A stretch of DNA of 64,000 bases from Platanthera guangdongensis (taxonomy: Eukaryota; Streptophyta; Magnoliopsida; Asparagales; Orchidaceae), in assembly GCA_039583875.1 (NCBI GenBank), contig CM077160.1:113479314-113543313 (forward strand), read 5' to 3'. A program made the translations under genes and the position numbers. The notes beneath the pieces were generated by a model. That model was not told the origin of the DNA and searched no databases. It saw only the letters and a program-made list of their open reading frames with translations. Positions 9,480-20,203 of this stretch are shown one piece after another (within the stretch, counting starts at the first letter, position 1; each line of letters opens with the position of its first letter).

Positions 9480-10575
9480 TACTGTCCACTCTCAACAAAT
9501 GTAATTGCCGTTACTACCACTTAAGACATTGGTGAAAATGTCCACCAATTAATGGTTTGCAATCATGTACTTTGCTGACATAACAACTTCCATAAGTTTT
9601 CTCTCACAAATTGGCAGCATATTTTAACAAATTTCATACGCTTGGCAATAAGGGAATTGAAGCAATACACACAGATGACTTGTAGTTGAACATCAACCTG
9701 ATTGTAGACAACAACCTATATTAAAATTCTTCATTAACAGCCTAAGTCAGAATTGTTCATATTAGTAGTGAGTCATAAGACTGTATCACTCACTCTTACT
9801 ATAAAATATTTGTTTCTTATTCTCCCACAATATTAAATTACCTCAAACGAAACATAGAGTTCCCTGTACAATCTTCTAAAGAACAAGAACCTACCCAATC
9901 TACATTTGAAACTTCTACGTCCAGATGGCCTTTACCATTGTACGCAAAAGATCCACTCATGAGATTCCCTTCAAAAATCTCAAAATACAAATTACAACAT
10001 CCACGGGGGACATTCTTGATGTTTACATAAACTAACTCAATGCATGATAATTGAATTTTTCCACCAACATTCTAAATCGTGCTGGATTCTAAACAAACTA
10101 TCCTTTAACCTTCATCAATTTGGTGTCAGGGTCCATATGATTTTCAACAAGCAAGTCTGCTTTAGAATGATATTCCATAACATATTATTTTCATTAAACA
10201 TATAACGAACAAGTACAAGTAAATCCTATGCCAAATATGTATTTGAATTTATCTAAATCCTCATTTTGAAATGACCATGCAGATAAGCCATTAGTTAAAA
10301 GATCCTCTTGCTATCCCGTTCCGGGATAATGCTCCGCTCTTTCCTATGATGATAAAATAATAGGTGGTCTATTTAACAACTCTAAAACCCAAATTGTTTC
10401 AACGTGGCCAAGAAAATTCCAAACTAAGATCATGGTAACTGCTTCAACCCAGATACTTTACAATTCACGCTCGATAGTCCGACACTCTTGTTGAGAAACA
10501 AAAGCAGGGGTTGCTCAAAATAAACTCCCCCCCCCAAGATCTCCATATAAAATGCATTAGTAATTTCCAGCTACG
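9480..10575 (-). pseudogene. pol: Copia-A: degenerate copia RT/RNase H (left part)
   Basis: A very diverged copia remnant on the minus strand. Recognisable pieces, with many stops and shifts, are VEKFNYHALS (from the VGKLNYL region), ILRFLKGN (ILRYLKGS), and GHLDVEVSNVDWVGS followed by EDCTGNSMF, corresponding to the RNase H DADWAGS...DRRSTTGYC block. The matching RT lead-in lies at 15017-15301. The gap is filled by the RTE LINE at 10595-14997, whose target duplication joins the two halves. This is the oldest recognisable layer of the stack. Confidence 0.55.
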
Positions 10576-10943
10576 CCAGTGGTCAATAACTCAAACAACA
10601 ACACTCAAGCCTTTATCCCGCTATAGTGGGGTCGGCTATATGGATCCTTTGTCGCCATTGTGCCCTATCTTTTGTCATAATTTCACTAATGCCTAAGTTC
10701 ATCAGGTCTTTCCTTACAGTTTCATTCCAAGTCTTTATTGGTCTACCCCTCCCTCGTTTAACATGCCTAGTGACTAGATTCTCACAACGTCTAACAGGTG
10801 TCTCTAATGGTCTCCTTTATACGTGTCCAAACTATCTTAGACGAGCTTCTCGCATCTTCTCTGCAATTGGTGCCACCTCTGTCTTATCCCTGATACTTTC
10901 ATTCCTAATTTTATCCAATCTCGTGTCCACGCATACATCTAGG

Positions 10944-11012
10944 CATAACGACACAAGCCATCATCATAAAGCCACCTGCTACCGCAAGCATGGTCTGTCG
11001 CCTCATCTTACA
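10944..11012 (+). other. Deletion junction with templated filler DNA
   Basis: Here the LINE stops and Copia-2 gag starts. The junction holds a 50-bp segment (10961-11010) that copies 11233-11282 of the gag zinc-knuckle region, with two differences. The 5' LTR, leader and first part of gag of Copia-2 and a piece of the LINE are absent. This fits end-joining repair of a break with filler copied from nearby sequence. Confidence 0.65.
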
Positions 11013-11773
11013 CAACGCCCTCCTTATCTGATGTTTGTTCCATGCTGCACAAGGTTACACCACCATCTGAGATTCCTGCCAGCTTCTCTCCGGCTCTGCT
11101 CCAGCAGCCCCTCTTACCTACTCCTGCTCCTCCAGCTCGTGGCTCTTTTAATCGGGGAGGTCGTTTCACGTCTCGAGGTCAAGGACGTTTGGGGTGCCCT
11201 ACTCTCAAGTGTACCAACTGTGGTCGGGATGGTCATCATGAAGCCACCTGCTACCGCAAGCATGGTCTGCCGCCTCATCTTACTGCTACAACTGTTGTTG
11301 CTCCTCATCACCCGGACTCTACTCCAACCGAGTCACACACGTCTACCAAGCAAGATATCAACGACCTTCGTCTACAGCTTCAGCAGCTCCAAGGCATTAT
11401 TAATTGCTCATCTGACTCGGTTGTTTCTTTCTCCAACGAAGGTATATCTTGTCTCTCTCATAAATCTCACTGGATCGTGGACTCCGGTGCTACTCACCAC
11501 ATTACCTCCCAGAAACCACCTCAATACATGCACTATGATTATCCCAAGTTCATCCCTATGGCCAATGGCGACACAACTCCGGTGTCTGGAGCTGCTGACC
11601 TGCGGCTCACTCCTACTCTCTTCTTGTCCTCGGTCCTTCATGTTATGGGATCGCCCTTCATTCTACTCTATGTTTGTAGGCTAGCTCAGGACCTTGATTG
11701 TTGCATAATCTTCTCTTCTTCGTCTTTTGTTGTGCAGAATGGTCGAACACGAAATATCATTGGTAAAGGATGA
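11013..11773 (+). pseudogene. gag-pol: Copia-2 gag C-terminus and protease
   Basis: Starts mid-gag at a segment equivalent to SDVCSMLLRVTPP of Copia-3, then an RGRGR-like basic run, the zinc knuckle CTNCGRDGHHEATC, and the protease motif WIVDSGATHHITS with its aspartate intact. It ends at the conserved IIGKG before the integrase domain, where the frame is lost (stop near 11773). Confidence 0.85.
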
Positions 11774-12680
11774 TTGTCGAATGGCTTTATCTCTTGAATG
11801 TTTCCCCTATTATCCTCTCTGCAATCCCCTCCGTTGATTGGCATCGTCGTCTTGGCCATTCTCCTCTCACAATTATCAAGAAGGCTCTTCCCGATGTCTC
11901 CTTGCAAGAGTTTTCCTGTGAATCATGTATCTTTGGCAAGCAGCATCGTGTTTTCTTTTCACCTACATGTAATCGGAGTACTACTCTGTTCTCTTTATTG
12001 CATTCTGATATCTGGGAGCCCTATAAAATTCTCAGTGTTTTTGATTATCAGTATTTTGTTACCTTTATTGATGATTATTCGCGTCTGACATGACTTTATC
12101 TACTATGTGATCGTACTGAACTGACATTTGTCTTTCATGTCTTTATTACTGAGACGCGTACGCAATTCTCTGTTACCTTAAAGATAATTCGCACTGATAA
12201 TGCTCGTGAATATACTAGTCGCACCTTCACAAATTTATGCACCGAGTTTGGGATTGTCCATCAAACCTCGTGTGCTTATACCACCCAGCTAAACGGTGTG
12301 GCCGAGCGGAAGAATTGACATTTTCTTGATGTCACTCGATCACTTATGTTGCAAATGCAGGTGACCACCAAATATCGGAACTTTTCTGTCACTACTGTTT
12401 GTCATCTCATCAATCGCATGTCCTCCTCCGTGCTTGACTTCGCTTCTCTGTTCGGCCTCCAGTTTCCTTCCAAGTCTCCATTCTCCCTCACTCCCTGTGT
12501 CTTTGGTTGTACCTGCTATGTCCACTCTCTTGGACCACCGCATGACAAACTTGGCCCTCGAGCCACAAAAATGTATGTTTTTTGGCTACTCCAGCACTCA
12601 GAAAGGATATGTTTGCTACTCTCCTGCGGACAAAAAGGTGCTCGCCGCCGCTGATGTCACCTTTCTTGAGGCATAGCCCT
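11774..12680 (+). pseudogene. pol: Copia-2 integrase
   Basis: Contains the HHCC motif (WHRRLGH ... CESC), HSDIWEPY and FIDDYSR, then TGA at 12091-12093 in place of the Trp of the SRxTWLY motif, IRTDNAREYTS, GVAERKN and TGA at 12316-12318 in place of an Arg codon. A later frame slip near 12575-12590 interrupts the region after VFGCTCYVH. The D, D, E residues are still readable, but the frame is broken at least three times. Confidence 0.82.
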
Positions 12681-12778
12681 TCTACCCCACCTCCTCCATA
12701 CTGCCTCCACCTTCCACTACTCGTCTGGTTTTCCCCGTCACAACTTTTCCACACACACCTCCTCCTCCTTCACTTCCA

Positions 12779-14580
12779 GTGTCAGCATTACCTCCACCAC
12801 CTCCTCCTTCACTTCTTCGTGTCTATACTCGTCGTTCATCCCGGACAAATGCCCTACAACAACTCTCTTCTACCGATGTTATCTCGCGGCTTGATGATTC
12901 GCCAACACCCTCTACGGCTCATCCAATGGTGAATTATGTCTCCCAACATCGCATATCTCCGCCTATTCTCAAATTTGTCATCTCTCTCTCCACCAATTCT
13001 ATTCCTCACTTTTTGCAAGAAGCTCTCCAACACCCGGGGTGGCGTGGGCAATGGACAAAGAAATGATAGCCCTCTGGGCTAACCAAACTTGTGACCTAGT
13101 TCCTCTCCCTCCCGGCCAGTCTTGTGTTAGCTGCAAATGGGTCTTTGTTGTCAAGTATGCTCCAGATGGCACTGTTAACCGTCTCAAAGCTAGCCTTGTG
13201 GTCAGGGATTTCACTCAACAACATGGCATTGATTACGACGAAACCTTCTCCCCGACCGCCAAGTTGAATACTGTTCGAGTCCTGATCTCCCTTGTTGTGC
13301 ATCGACAATGTCCCCTACATCAGATGAACATCAAAAATGCATTTCTCAATGGTGATCTCCATGAGACTGTTTATACGCACCAACCGCCCGGGTTTGACAC
13401 AATGGGGGAGTCACGTGTATGTCATCTCTGAAAGTCTATATATGATCTCAAACAATCTTTCCGCGCTTGGTTTGACAAATTCAGTAAAATGGCTAGCGAG
13501 GTTGGTTTCACACGGAGCTCTGTTGACTTCTTTCTCTTAACTCGTCATCAACCAACAGGCACTGTAATTCTCCTTGCGTATGTTGATGATATTCTAATAA
13601 CGGACGACGACACCACTGGGATCCGAAACATCAAGCAACATTTAAACTAGACGTTTCAGACAAAAGATCTGGGCAATCTTCGATACTTCCTTGGAGTTGA
13701 GGTTGCAAAGAGACCTAATGGACTTGTCTTATCCCAACGGAAGTACTACATTGATCTCCAGCAAGATGCGGACACCTCAGGATGCAAACCTGCAGACACT
13801 CCTATGGATGTGAATCACAAGCTGTCTGTACATGGATCTGGAACTGATCATGTTCTGATAAATCCAGAGTACTACTGACGCTTGGTAGGGAAACTAATCT
13901 ATCTTACGGTTACACGGCCTGATATCTCACTCGTTATTGGGGTTGTGAGGCGATTTATGCATACTCCTCGGATATATCATCTTCAAGTCGTCGAGCGGAT
14001 TCTCAGATACTTGAAGACTTCTCCAGGACAAGAACTTGTTTACAAACCGTTCTCCTTTCTATCTCTTTTTGCGTATTCTGATGTTGACTACGCAAGTTCC
14101 CTTGATGATAGGCATTCCACGACTCGTTTTTGCACCTATCTTGGTGGACACCTTATTACCTGGCGTAGAAAGAGACTGTCGGTTGTTGATCGCTCCTCTG
14201 TTGTGGCCAAGTATTGTGTTATGGCAACGGTTGTCTCTGAGCTCACCTGGCTTGAGGGTCTCCCCAGTGATTTGGGCCTCAAACTCTCCTCTCCGGCCAC
14301 TCTTTTCTGTGACAGTCAAGGAGCCATACATATTGCCAAGAATCTCGTATTCCATGAGCGAACAAAGCATATTAAAGTTGACTGTCACTTCATTCGGGAA
14401 AAACTCCAATCGAAAAAGTTGGAGTTAGAGCATGTCGCTATGTCAGGACAAATTGTTGATATATTCACGAAAGCTCTCTCTCGGACATTATATCATCAGT
14501 TCCTATCCAACCTTGGTGCCTACTACTTGTACGCTCTAGCTTGCGGGGGAGTGTTAAGATCTAATGAAAAAACTCATTAG
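12779..14580 (+). pseudogene. pol: Copia-2 linker, RT and RNase H
   Basis: A Pro/Ser-rich linker, then WVFVVKYAPDGT, SLVVRDFTQQHG, NIKNAFLNGDL, stop TGA 13429-13431, DLKQSFRAW, YVDDILIT with catalytic aspartates present, and a stop TAG near 13648. After TGA 13876-13878 there is an open stretch with RNase H motifs (YSDVDYASS, CDSQGAIH, HERTKHIKVDCHF) ending in codons that run across the polypurine tract into the LTR (CGGVLRSNEKTH). Non-functional. Confidence 0.85.
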
Positions 14581-14727
14581 GGGGAGCCCATGTATATTCT
14601 ATTTAGTCCCACATTGTAGATGTAGAAGGCACACCCTCTCTTTCTCTCTATATAAGTGTATGTACTTCTGTATTTAGATAAAAATGAAATTTTGGGTTAT
14701 TTTCTCTCTCTTGCATCTCCCTCTACA
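14552..14727 (+). repeat. Copia-2 3' LTR
   Basis: Begins tgttaagatc after the polypurine tract and ends ctctaca, immediately before LINE RT sequence resumes at 14728. 176 bp, with tctctatataagtg as TATA-like element. No 5' partner survives. Confidence 0.75.
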
Positions 14728-15016
14728 AAGCTCCATATACTCCGTCTTTGCTCTGCTCAACCTAAAACCCTTCTTTTCTAAAGTATCTCGCCAAGATTCA
14801 AGTTTTGTGTTAACACCCTCGCGTGTCTCATCAATCAAAACGATATCATCCGCAAACAATAAACACCAAGGTATTGCTTGTTGCATATGTCTGGTGAGCT
14901 CATCTAAGATAAGGGTAAAGATATAAGAGCTTAAAGTAGAACCTTGATGTAAGCCAACAGTGATAGGGAATTCTTGTATTAATCCTCCAGATGTCTTCCA
15001 GTGATCAATAACTCAA

Positions 15017-15301
15017 TAGAGAAAAATATATAATTACCAAATAAACATATTAGCCAAAAGAAAAAAAGTTCCATCGTAATTTACCTCATGTGTTTGACTA
15101 TTGCGCTTGAAAACAAGTCGAGTCTTGAACTGGAAATAGAACTATCAAAATTAATTTTAACGGCATATACCCATTAACACCCAACATGTGATTTCTCTAG
15201 TGTGCACTTTCGGAGACAACTGAATTGCTGATAATCCAACAAACCCCACATGGAGTAGGCTAGATCCCTAGACGCCACTCATCGAGTACTACATATATGA
15301 A
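15017..15301 (-). pseudogene. pol: Copia-A: degenerate copia RT lead-in (right part)
   Basis: The minus strand reads CTLEKSHVGC then WVYAVKINFDSSI, the conserved lead-in to copia reverse transcriptase (VPLPPGKKxVGCKWVYAVKxxxDGSI), with an intervening stop or frame slip. It is the upstream continuation of the remnant at 9480-10575. It is bounded on the right by LARD-1 at 15302. Confidence 0.55.
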
Positions 15302-15463
15302 TGTTGGAATTATGAGTTTATTGTTATATTAGTCTATTAGAGTTTTTAGGAGTTTAGTCCCACATCGTGAGTCCGGTTTGAGTGTCTTGTTGTAGTGCTA
15401 TAAATAGCCCCTTTGAGGATGAATATAAATGCACTTCTATTTTTCATTTCTCTTCTTTCAACA
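15302..15463 (+). repeat. LARD-1 5' LTR
   Basis: 162 bp, TG...CA, with gctataaatagcc (TATA-like) near 15400. It matches 16736-16859 plus 22020-22056. Confidence 0.88.
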
Positions 15464-16699
15464 TGGTATCAGAGGTAGGATTGACTCCTCCCTGAAATTT
15501 GGTTGCTCTAGGGTGACGTACATTTCACGGTGGCTTCCTCTCGAAATATTGTTCCTTTTTTCCATTAGTTTTCTCCTTGATGATTCGTGCTTCCACTCCC
15601 GTCGAAAAACCGACTCCTGATTTTGACGGGAGAGTTTTGTATTTCCCTTGACGACAACGGACCACCCGTCAGTCTAGTCGATCCCGTCGTGAAGGCCCGT
15701 CATCATTCCAGTGTGCATTCTCCAATGTCGGTCTCGCTTCCAGCCGCTGCTGCTTATGGTCGCTAACCCCGTCACTTATGTCGTTGTTTTGGTGTCGCTG
15801 ATCGTAATCCCATCGAGCCAGATCCTGTATTCGAGCTTCTCCCGCTCCTAATTCTGGAGCTTCCCCTGCTGTTGCGGTGCGCGTTTCTATCGCAAATCGA
15901 CGCAGATCCAGTTCCCTCCTTGCTGCTCTAGTCGATCTCCATGTCATCAAATTTGGACGACGACCCCGCTGGCTGCAATTGTATGGGTTCTCTTCATGTT
16001 GCACTGCTTCCATATGCGTGCGGCTACTTGATTTTTCAGCTGCCTCCTACCGTTTTTTGTTGTCTTCTGATGACTTCTACTGCCTCCAGTCGTTGTCCAC
16101 CTTTTTTTAGGGTGGTAATATCAGGTTGATGATGTTGTTGTCGTGTGTTTTTCAGTTATTTGTTTGTTCTGTTATTATGGTATGTTGTTATGTCTATATG
16201 CACGTGATATTCGCGTGAGGGGGAGTGTTTGGGACAAAGGCGACTCGGATGATCTTTCCCGACCTTTCGCCTTCGCTCCACACGACGTTTAGGCTCATGT
16301 TGTATGTGGTTTGTGTCTTCCCGTATTTCTTTCAATTGGTCGTGTGTTGGGACACAATTGATGTTGGTGTTCCAATCTCAGCAGGTTGTGTTGCATGGGG
16401 CCGTGTCGTGTAGGACTGTGTCGTGTGGGACTGCTTTTGGTGAGAATTATCCCCAACGGATTATCCCCGATTCCTCGGTTGATGATTTGCTCCACAACTT
16501 TCATTCTCTTTCGCATGTTGTGTGGGTAGGTGATGTTGGTTGACCGGTTTCCCAGCGAGTTCACGTCGTGTGTGGGTCCTGCGTCGTGTGTGGGTCAGCG
16601 TCGTGTGTGGCTATATCCCCGGCTTGATTCCCCGGTATGGAATTTCAACTGGTAGCTCGTCTGATGTTTTGTCCCGCATCGTCGTTATTGGTTGTGTCC

Positions 16700-16727
16700 A
16701 AGCTGAAGCGTCCCCCCTTCAGCTTGA
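16700..16727 (+). promoter_or_regulatory. Hairpin directly before LARD-1 polypurine tract
   Basis: Perfect 10-bp stem caagctgaag / cttcagcttg (16700-16709 and 16718-16727) with an 8-base loop, followed at once by the polypurine tract. The related element at 38389-38415 has the same hairpin with a compensating pair change. Confidence 0.6.
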
Positions 16728-16735
16728 GGGAGAGT

Positions 16736-16859
16736 GTTGGAATTATAAGTTTAATGTTGTATTGGTCTATGAGAATTTTTAGGAGTTTAGTCTCATATCA
16801 TGAGTCCGGTTTAAGTGTCATGTTGTAATGCTATAAATATCCCCTTTGAGGATGAATAT
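16736..16859 (+). repeat. LARD-1 3' LTR, first part
   Basis: The first 124 bp of the LTR, interrupted by Copia-3 at the sequence gatgaatat. The remainder is at 22015-22056. Confidence 0.88.
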
Positions 16860-17038
16860 TGTTAGAAAAGCCTAATTAAGGGCCCATCTAGGGGCCCATT
16901 TCTCTCTCTCTCTCTCTATGTATTAGTCTCACATCTTGGATTGAGATTTCTATCCTTCCTCTTTTCCTATATAAATGTATTCATACTTGTAATTTATCAT
17001 TCAATAAGTATATACAAGGTTTGAGGTCTCTATTTACA
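16860..17038 (+). repeat. Copia-3 5' LTR
   Basis: Begins tgttagaaaag, ends tttaca, with TATA-like cctatataaatg near 16968. Confidence 0.94.
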
Positions 17039-17050
17039 TGGTATCAGAGG

Positions 17051-17857
17051 CATTGGTCTCCTTCTTAAGTTCCCGCGGTCTCTCTGTTCGAGGTCTATCG
17101 CGGTTTGTTCGCGGCTACTCGCGGTCTCCATTTTCCTAACCGCCCGAGCTTGATTGTTCGGCTGCAGTTTGGAAACCGCCTGTTCTCCCGGCTAACCGCG
17201 CGGCTTTGCCTTCTCCAGCTTAGCTGCAGTGTCGTGCGGCTTGTCTTTTTCTAGCCGCTGTCTCCATAACTCTGTTTCTCTCGTGGCTTCCACGTCTCCT
17301 CCTCCTCCTCCTCCTCCTCCTCCTACCTCTCTCTTATAAACCTCTCTCACACGTGGGGTCCACCATCTCTTGTTTCTTTCTCTGACCGCCCGGTCACCAC
17401 TAGTCGTTGCGACCTGTCTTGTCGCTAGCGGTCTCTCCTCCTCCTTAGCCGCATCCTGGTCGCGATTTTCCTTATCGCTGGTGGACTCACCTTGACCGTG
17501 CGGACTTCTCTTCTAACCGCTTCACCGCTAGTCGTTGCGACCTGTCTTATCGCTAGCGGTCTCTCCTCTTCCCTTAGCCGCATCCTGGTTGCGACTTTCC
17601 TTGTCGCTGGTGTGTCCGCCGAGACCGTGCGACTACTTCCTCTGCCGACTTCTCTCTCTCTTCGGCTTCTTCTCCTTCTAGCCGCTCGGCTTCTCTTGCT
17701 AGTTGCCCGGCATTCTTTGCCAAGCCGCCCGGCTTCTCTTGCTAGCCGCCCGGTCCAAACCTTGCTAGCCGCCCAGCCGTCTCTGCCAAGCCGCTCGGCC
17801 TCTCTTGCTAACCGTCCGGCTTCTCTTGCTAGAAGCTCGGCCTCTTCTGCTAGTCGC
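17051..17857 (+). repeat. Copia-3 leader with short tandem repeats
   Basis: Untranslated leader. It contains a (cct)n run near 17297-17325, two copies of a segment around ctagtcgttgcgacctgtctt...cgctagcggtctctcctc (17399-17445 and 17526-17573) and, at 17690-17857, degenerate units of about 22 bp of the type gccgcccggcttctcttgcta. An open frame extends through part of it but codes only for the repeat. Confidence 0.75.
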
Positions 17858-19210
17858 ATGGCTTCCGATGCATCCGCTGCTACTTCTGCTCCGCCAGCCT
17901 GTGTGGTTGCTACGGCTTCCGAACTCCGTGATGAGCTACGGATTACTATCATTTCTCTGACTGGGCAACGAAATTTCGTCGAATGGGTTCACTTTGTTCG
18001 TCGTGTTCTGCAGACAAAGGGTCTTCTTCACCACTTGACCCGAGCTACCCACGATGCTCCCTCCGATGACTGGCTTCGCGATGATGGTCGGGTCCAATCC
18101 TGGCTCCTCAACTCTATGGACACCGAGCCCTACATGATAGCCAAGTATCATGACACGGTCAAGGCCATGTGGAAGGAGCTCAACTCTTTCTACTCTGGGC
18201 ACAACAGTCTTCAGCACTTGTATGATATTCTCTCTGAACTTCAGAACCTTGCTCCAGGTGCTTCCGGCGATATGATCTCTTTCGTTGCCCAGGCAAAGAC
18301 CCTGGTTGAGGCTTGGATTCAACATCAGCCTCCAACTATTGATCTATCTACTCAACGGGCCCAGAAAGAGGCTGTCACCTTCGCGATGATGATGTCTCGT
18401 GTTCCGCCCCACCTGCATAGTGTTCGGACCCAAATCCTTTCTTCCATGGCGACTCCTTCATTGTCTGATGTCTGCTCAATGCTGCTTAGAGTTACGCCTC
18501 CTACTGAGGCTCCTCCCGGATTTGCATCGGCTCTTCTTCAACAGCCTCTCCTTCCGACCCCCCTTCCTGCTCGTGGATCTTCCGCTCGAGGGAGCCGACC
18601 TCCGTCTCGGGGACGAGGACGTGGTTGTCGTTCGTCTATGAAATGCACATATTGTGGTCGGGTTGATCATCTTGAGGCTACCTGTAACAGGAAGCATGGG
18701 TTCCCTCCCCACCTTGCTGTTACTTCCTCTGCTGCTCCTGCTCCCACTAGGGCTTCTGCCCAGGATCCGGCGTCCAATACCCGTCAAGATATCGAGGAGC
18801 TCCGCACCCAACTCCACCAGCTACAGGGTACCCTCAGCCACTCTTCCGGCTTGGTTGTGTCTTTCTCTGCGGAAGGTATAACCTGTCTCTCTCATAGCCC
18901 CCACAGGATAGTCGATTCCGGCACTACTCACCATATTACCTCCAAGAATCCCTCCCAGTATCTCCAGATGGCTCATCCTCTGTGTATCACTATGGCCAAT
19001 GGTGACACCCTACCGGTCTCCGGCGCCGCTGCTCTCCAGCTTACCCCGGTCCTTTCTCTTTCCTCGGTTATTCACGTTCCGAGGTCTCCTTTCAATTTAT
19101 TTTCTTTTAGTCACCTGACGCACGACCTTGATTGTTGCGTAACCTTTTCTCCTTCTTTTCTTATGCAGGATCGCCGCACCCGGAGTATCATTGGTAGGGG
19201 CAGCAATTGA
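17858..19210 (+). pseudogene. gag-pol: Copia-3 gag and protease
   Basis: ATG at 17858 (MASDASAATS) is chosen because upstream codons lie in the repeat leader. Domains: gag capsid region (TGQRNFVEWVHFVRR, YSGHNSLQHLYD), an RGRGRG basic stretch, zinc knuckle CTYCGRVDHLEATC, then protease with IVDSGTTHHITS. The frame continues to IIGRG and then stops at TGA 19208-19210. The protease aspartate is intact. This is the longest uninterrupted gag in the window. Confidence 0.9.
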
Positions 19211-20128
19211 ATGGGCTCTACATCTTGGATATCTCACTCACTCTTCTCTCCGTCGTACTCTTTTATCTTTAGTTTATTCTGATGTATGGGGCCCTTATAA
19301 AGTCCCTAGTATCTTTGGATTTCTCTATTTTGTCACATTTATTGATGATTACTCGCGTATTACATGGTTATATTTACTACATGATCGTACTGAGCTTACA
19401 TCTGTGTTTCGTGCCTTTTTAATTGAGATGCGTACGCAGTTCGCCACCCCCTCCCTCAAAATCCTCTGCACTGATAATGCTCGCGAGTATACGGGTCGCA
19501 CCTTATCCAATCTCTGCACCGAATTTGACGTCATCCATCAAACTTCGTGTGCAACACTCCTCAGCAAAACGGGGTGGCTGAACGGAAGAATCGACATCTT
19601 CTCGATGTTGTTCGGTCCCTCATGTTTCAAATGCAGGTTCCGATCGAATATTGGAATTTTGTCGTCTTCACAGCCTGTCATCTCATCAACCGCCTACCCT
19701 CATCTGCTCTTGACTTTGCCTCACCTATCCAACTCATTTATCCTTCCACCAACCCCACCTCTCTCACCCCGCGGGTCTTCGGGTGTGTTTGTTATGTTCA
19801 TATTCTTGGCCCCCCTTCCGACAAACTTGCTCCTCGGGAGGCAAAATATATGTTTGTTGGCTACTCATGTACTCAAAAGAGGTATGTTTGCTACTCTCCT
19901 TCTGATGGCAAGCTAGTCGTCTCGGCAGATGTCACTTCTGCAAAGACCAGCCCTTCCACTTACCATCTCCCACCCCGTCTTCCTCTCCTCCTCTTCCCCG
20001 GCCTGTCGTACCTGTCACGCCCTCTCCTCTGCCATCTCCTTCCTCCTCTCTCCCTACCCCCCCCCCCCCCCCCCGCGGGTTCCTCTGCCCCTTATCTGTG
20101 TCTACAATCGTCGTCGCTCCAAGGATGA
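19211..20128 (+). pseudogene. pol: Copia-3 integrase lacking its zinc-binding segment
   Basis: After LYILDISHSLFS the sequence jumps to RRTLLSLVYSDVWGPY. The HHCC block present in relatives (WHRRLGH...CxxC, about 45-50 residues) is absent. The catalytic core follows (YSDVWG, FIDDYSRITW, CTDNAREYTG), then a frame slip near 19548 and NGVAERKN in another frame. D, D and E remain. Without the zinc-binding domain the integrase would be expected to fail in multimer assembly, so this copy either moved before the loss or by help from others. Confidence 0.82.
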
Positions 20129-20203
20129 TTCCCTGCACCAGGTCCCTGCTCCCAGCGACACCCTGCAACGGCAGATCCAGCTCTCGCCTCTACAGCTCAT
20201 CCT

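Larger units (their letters stand above)
11013..14727 (+). mobile_element. Copia-2: 5'-deleted copia element
   Basis: A plus-strand relative of Copia-1, Copia-3 and Copia-4. It starts inside gag, keeps protease, integrase, RT and RNase H in broken frames, a polypurine tract (gcgggggag, 14543-14551) and a 3' LTR (14552-14727). The 5' LTR is gone. At least three of the stops (12316, 13429, 13876) are TGA where the relatives have an Arg codon, fitting C-to-T decay at CGA. It lies inside the RTE LINE. Confidence 0.88.
10595..14997 (-). mobile_element. RTE-type LINE split by Copia-2
   Basis: The two LINE pieces lie in the same orientation. 14728-14997 (minus) encodes RT motifs: [21 protein letters not shown] and RAKTEYMEL. 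10595-10943 (minus) encodes the C-terminal part (MRMLRW-like, RRASRI/REARLRW region) and the family 3' end (agtgttgttgtttgag). The outer borders carry a 19-bp target duplication differing at one base: ccagtggtcaataactcaa (10576-10594) and ccagtgatcaataactcaa (14998-15016). So one 5'-truncated LINE inserted into Copia-A, and Copia-2 later inserted into the LINE. About 280 bp of LINE expected between the pieces is missing. Confidence 0.78.

Noticed and set aside
15669..16013. 114-codon minus-strand frame inside LARD-1
   Set aside because: Arg-rich composition typical of GC-biased non-coding DNA; no retroelement protein motif, and opposite to element sense.
17425..17952. 175-codon minus-strand frame with Ala/Arg/Glu repeats that looks like a coiled coil
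   Set aside because: Antisense of the Copia-3 leader tandem repeats; periodicity comes from the 22-bp unit.
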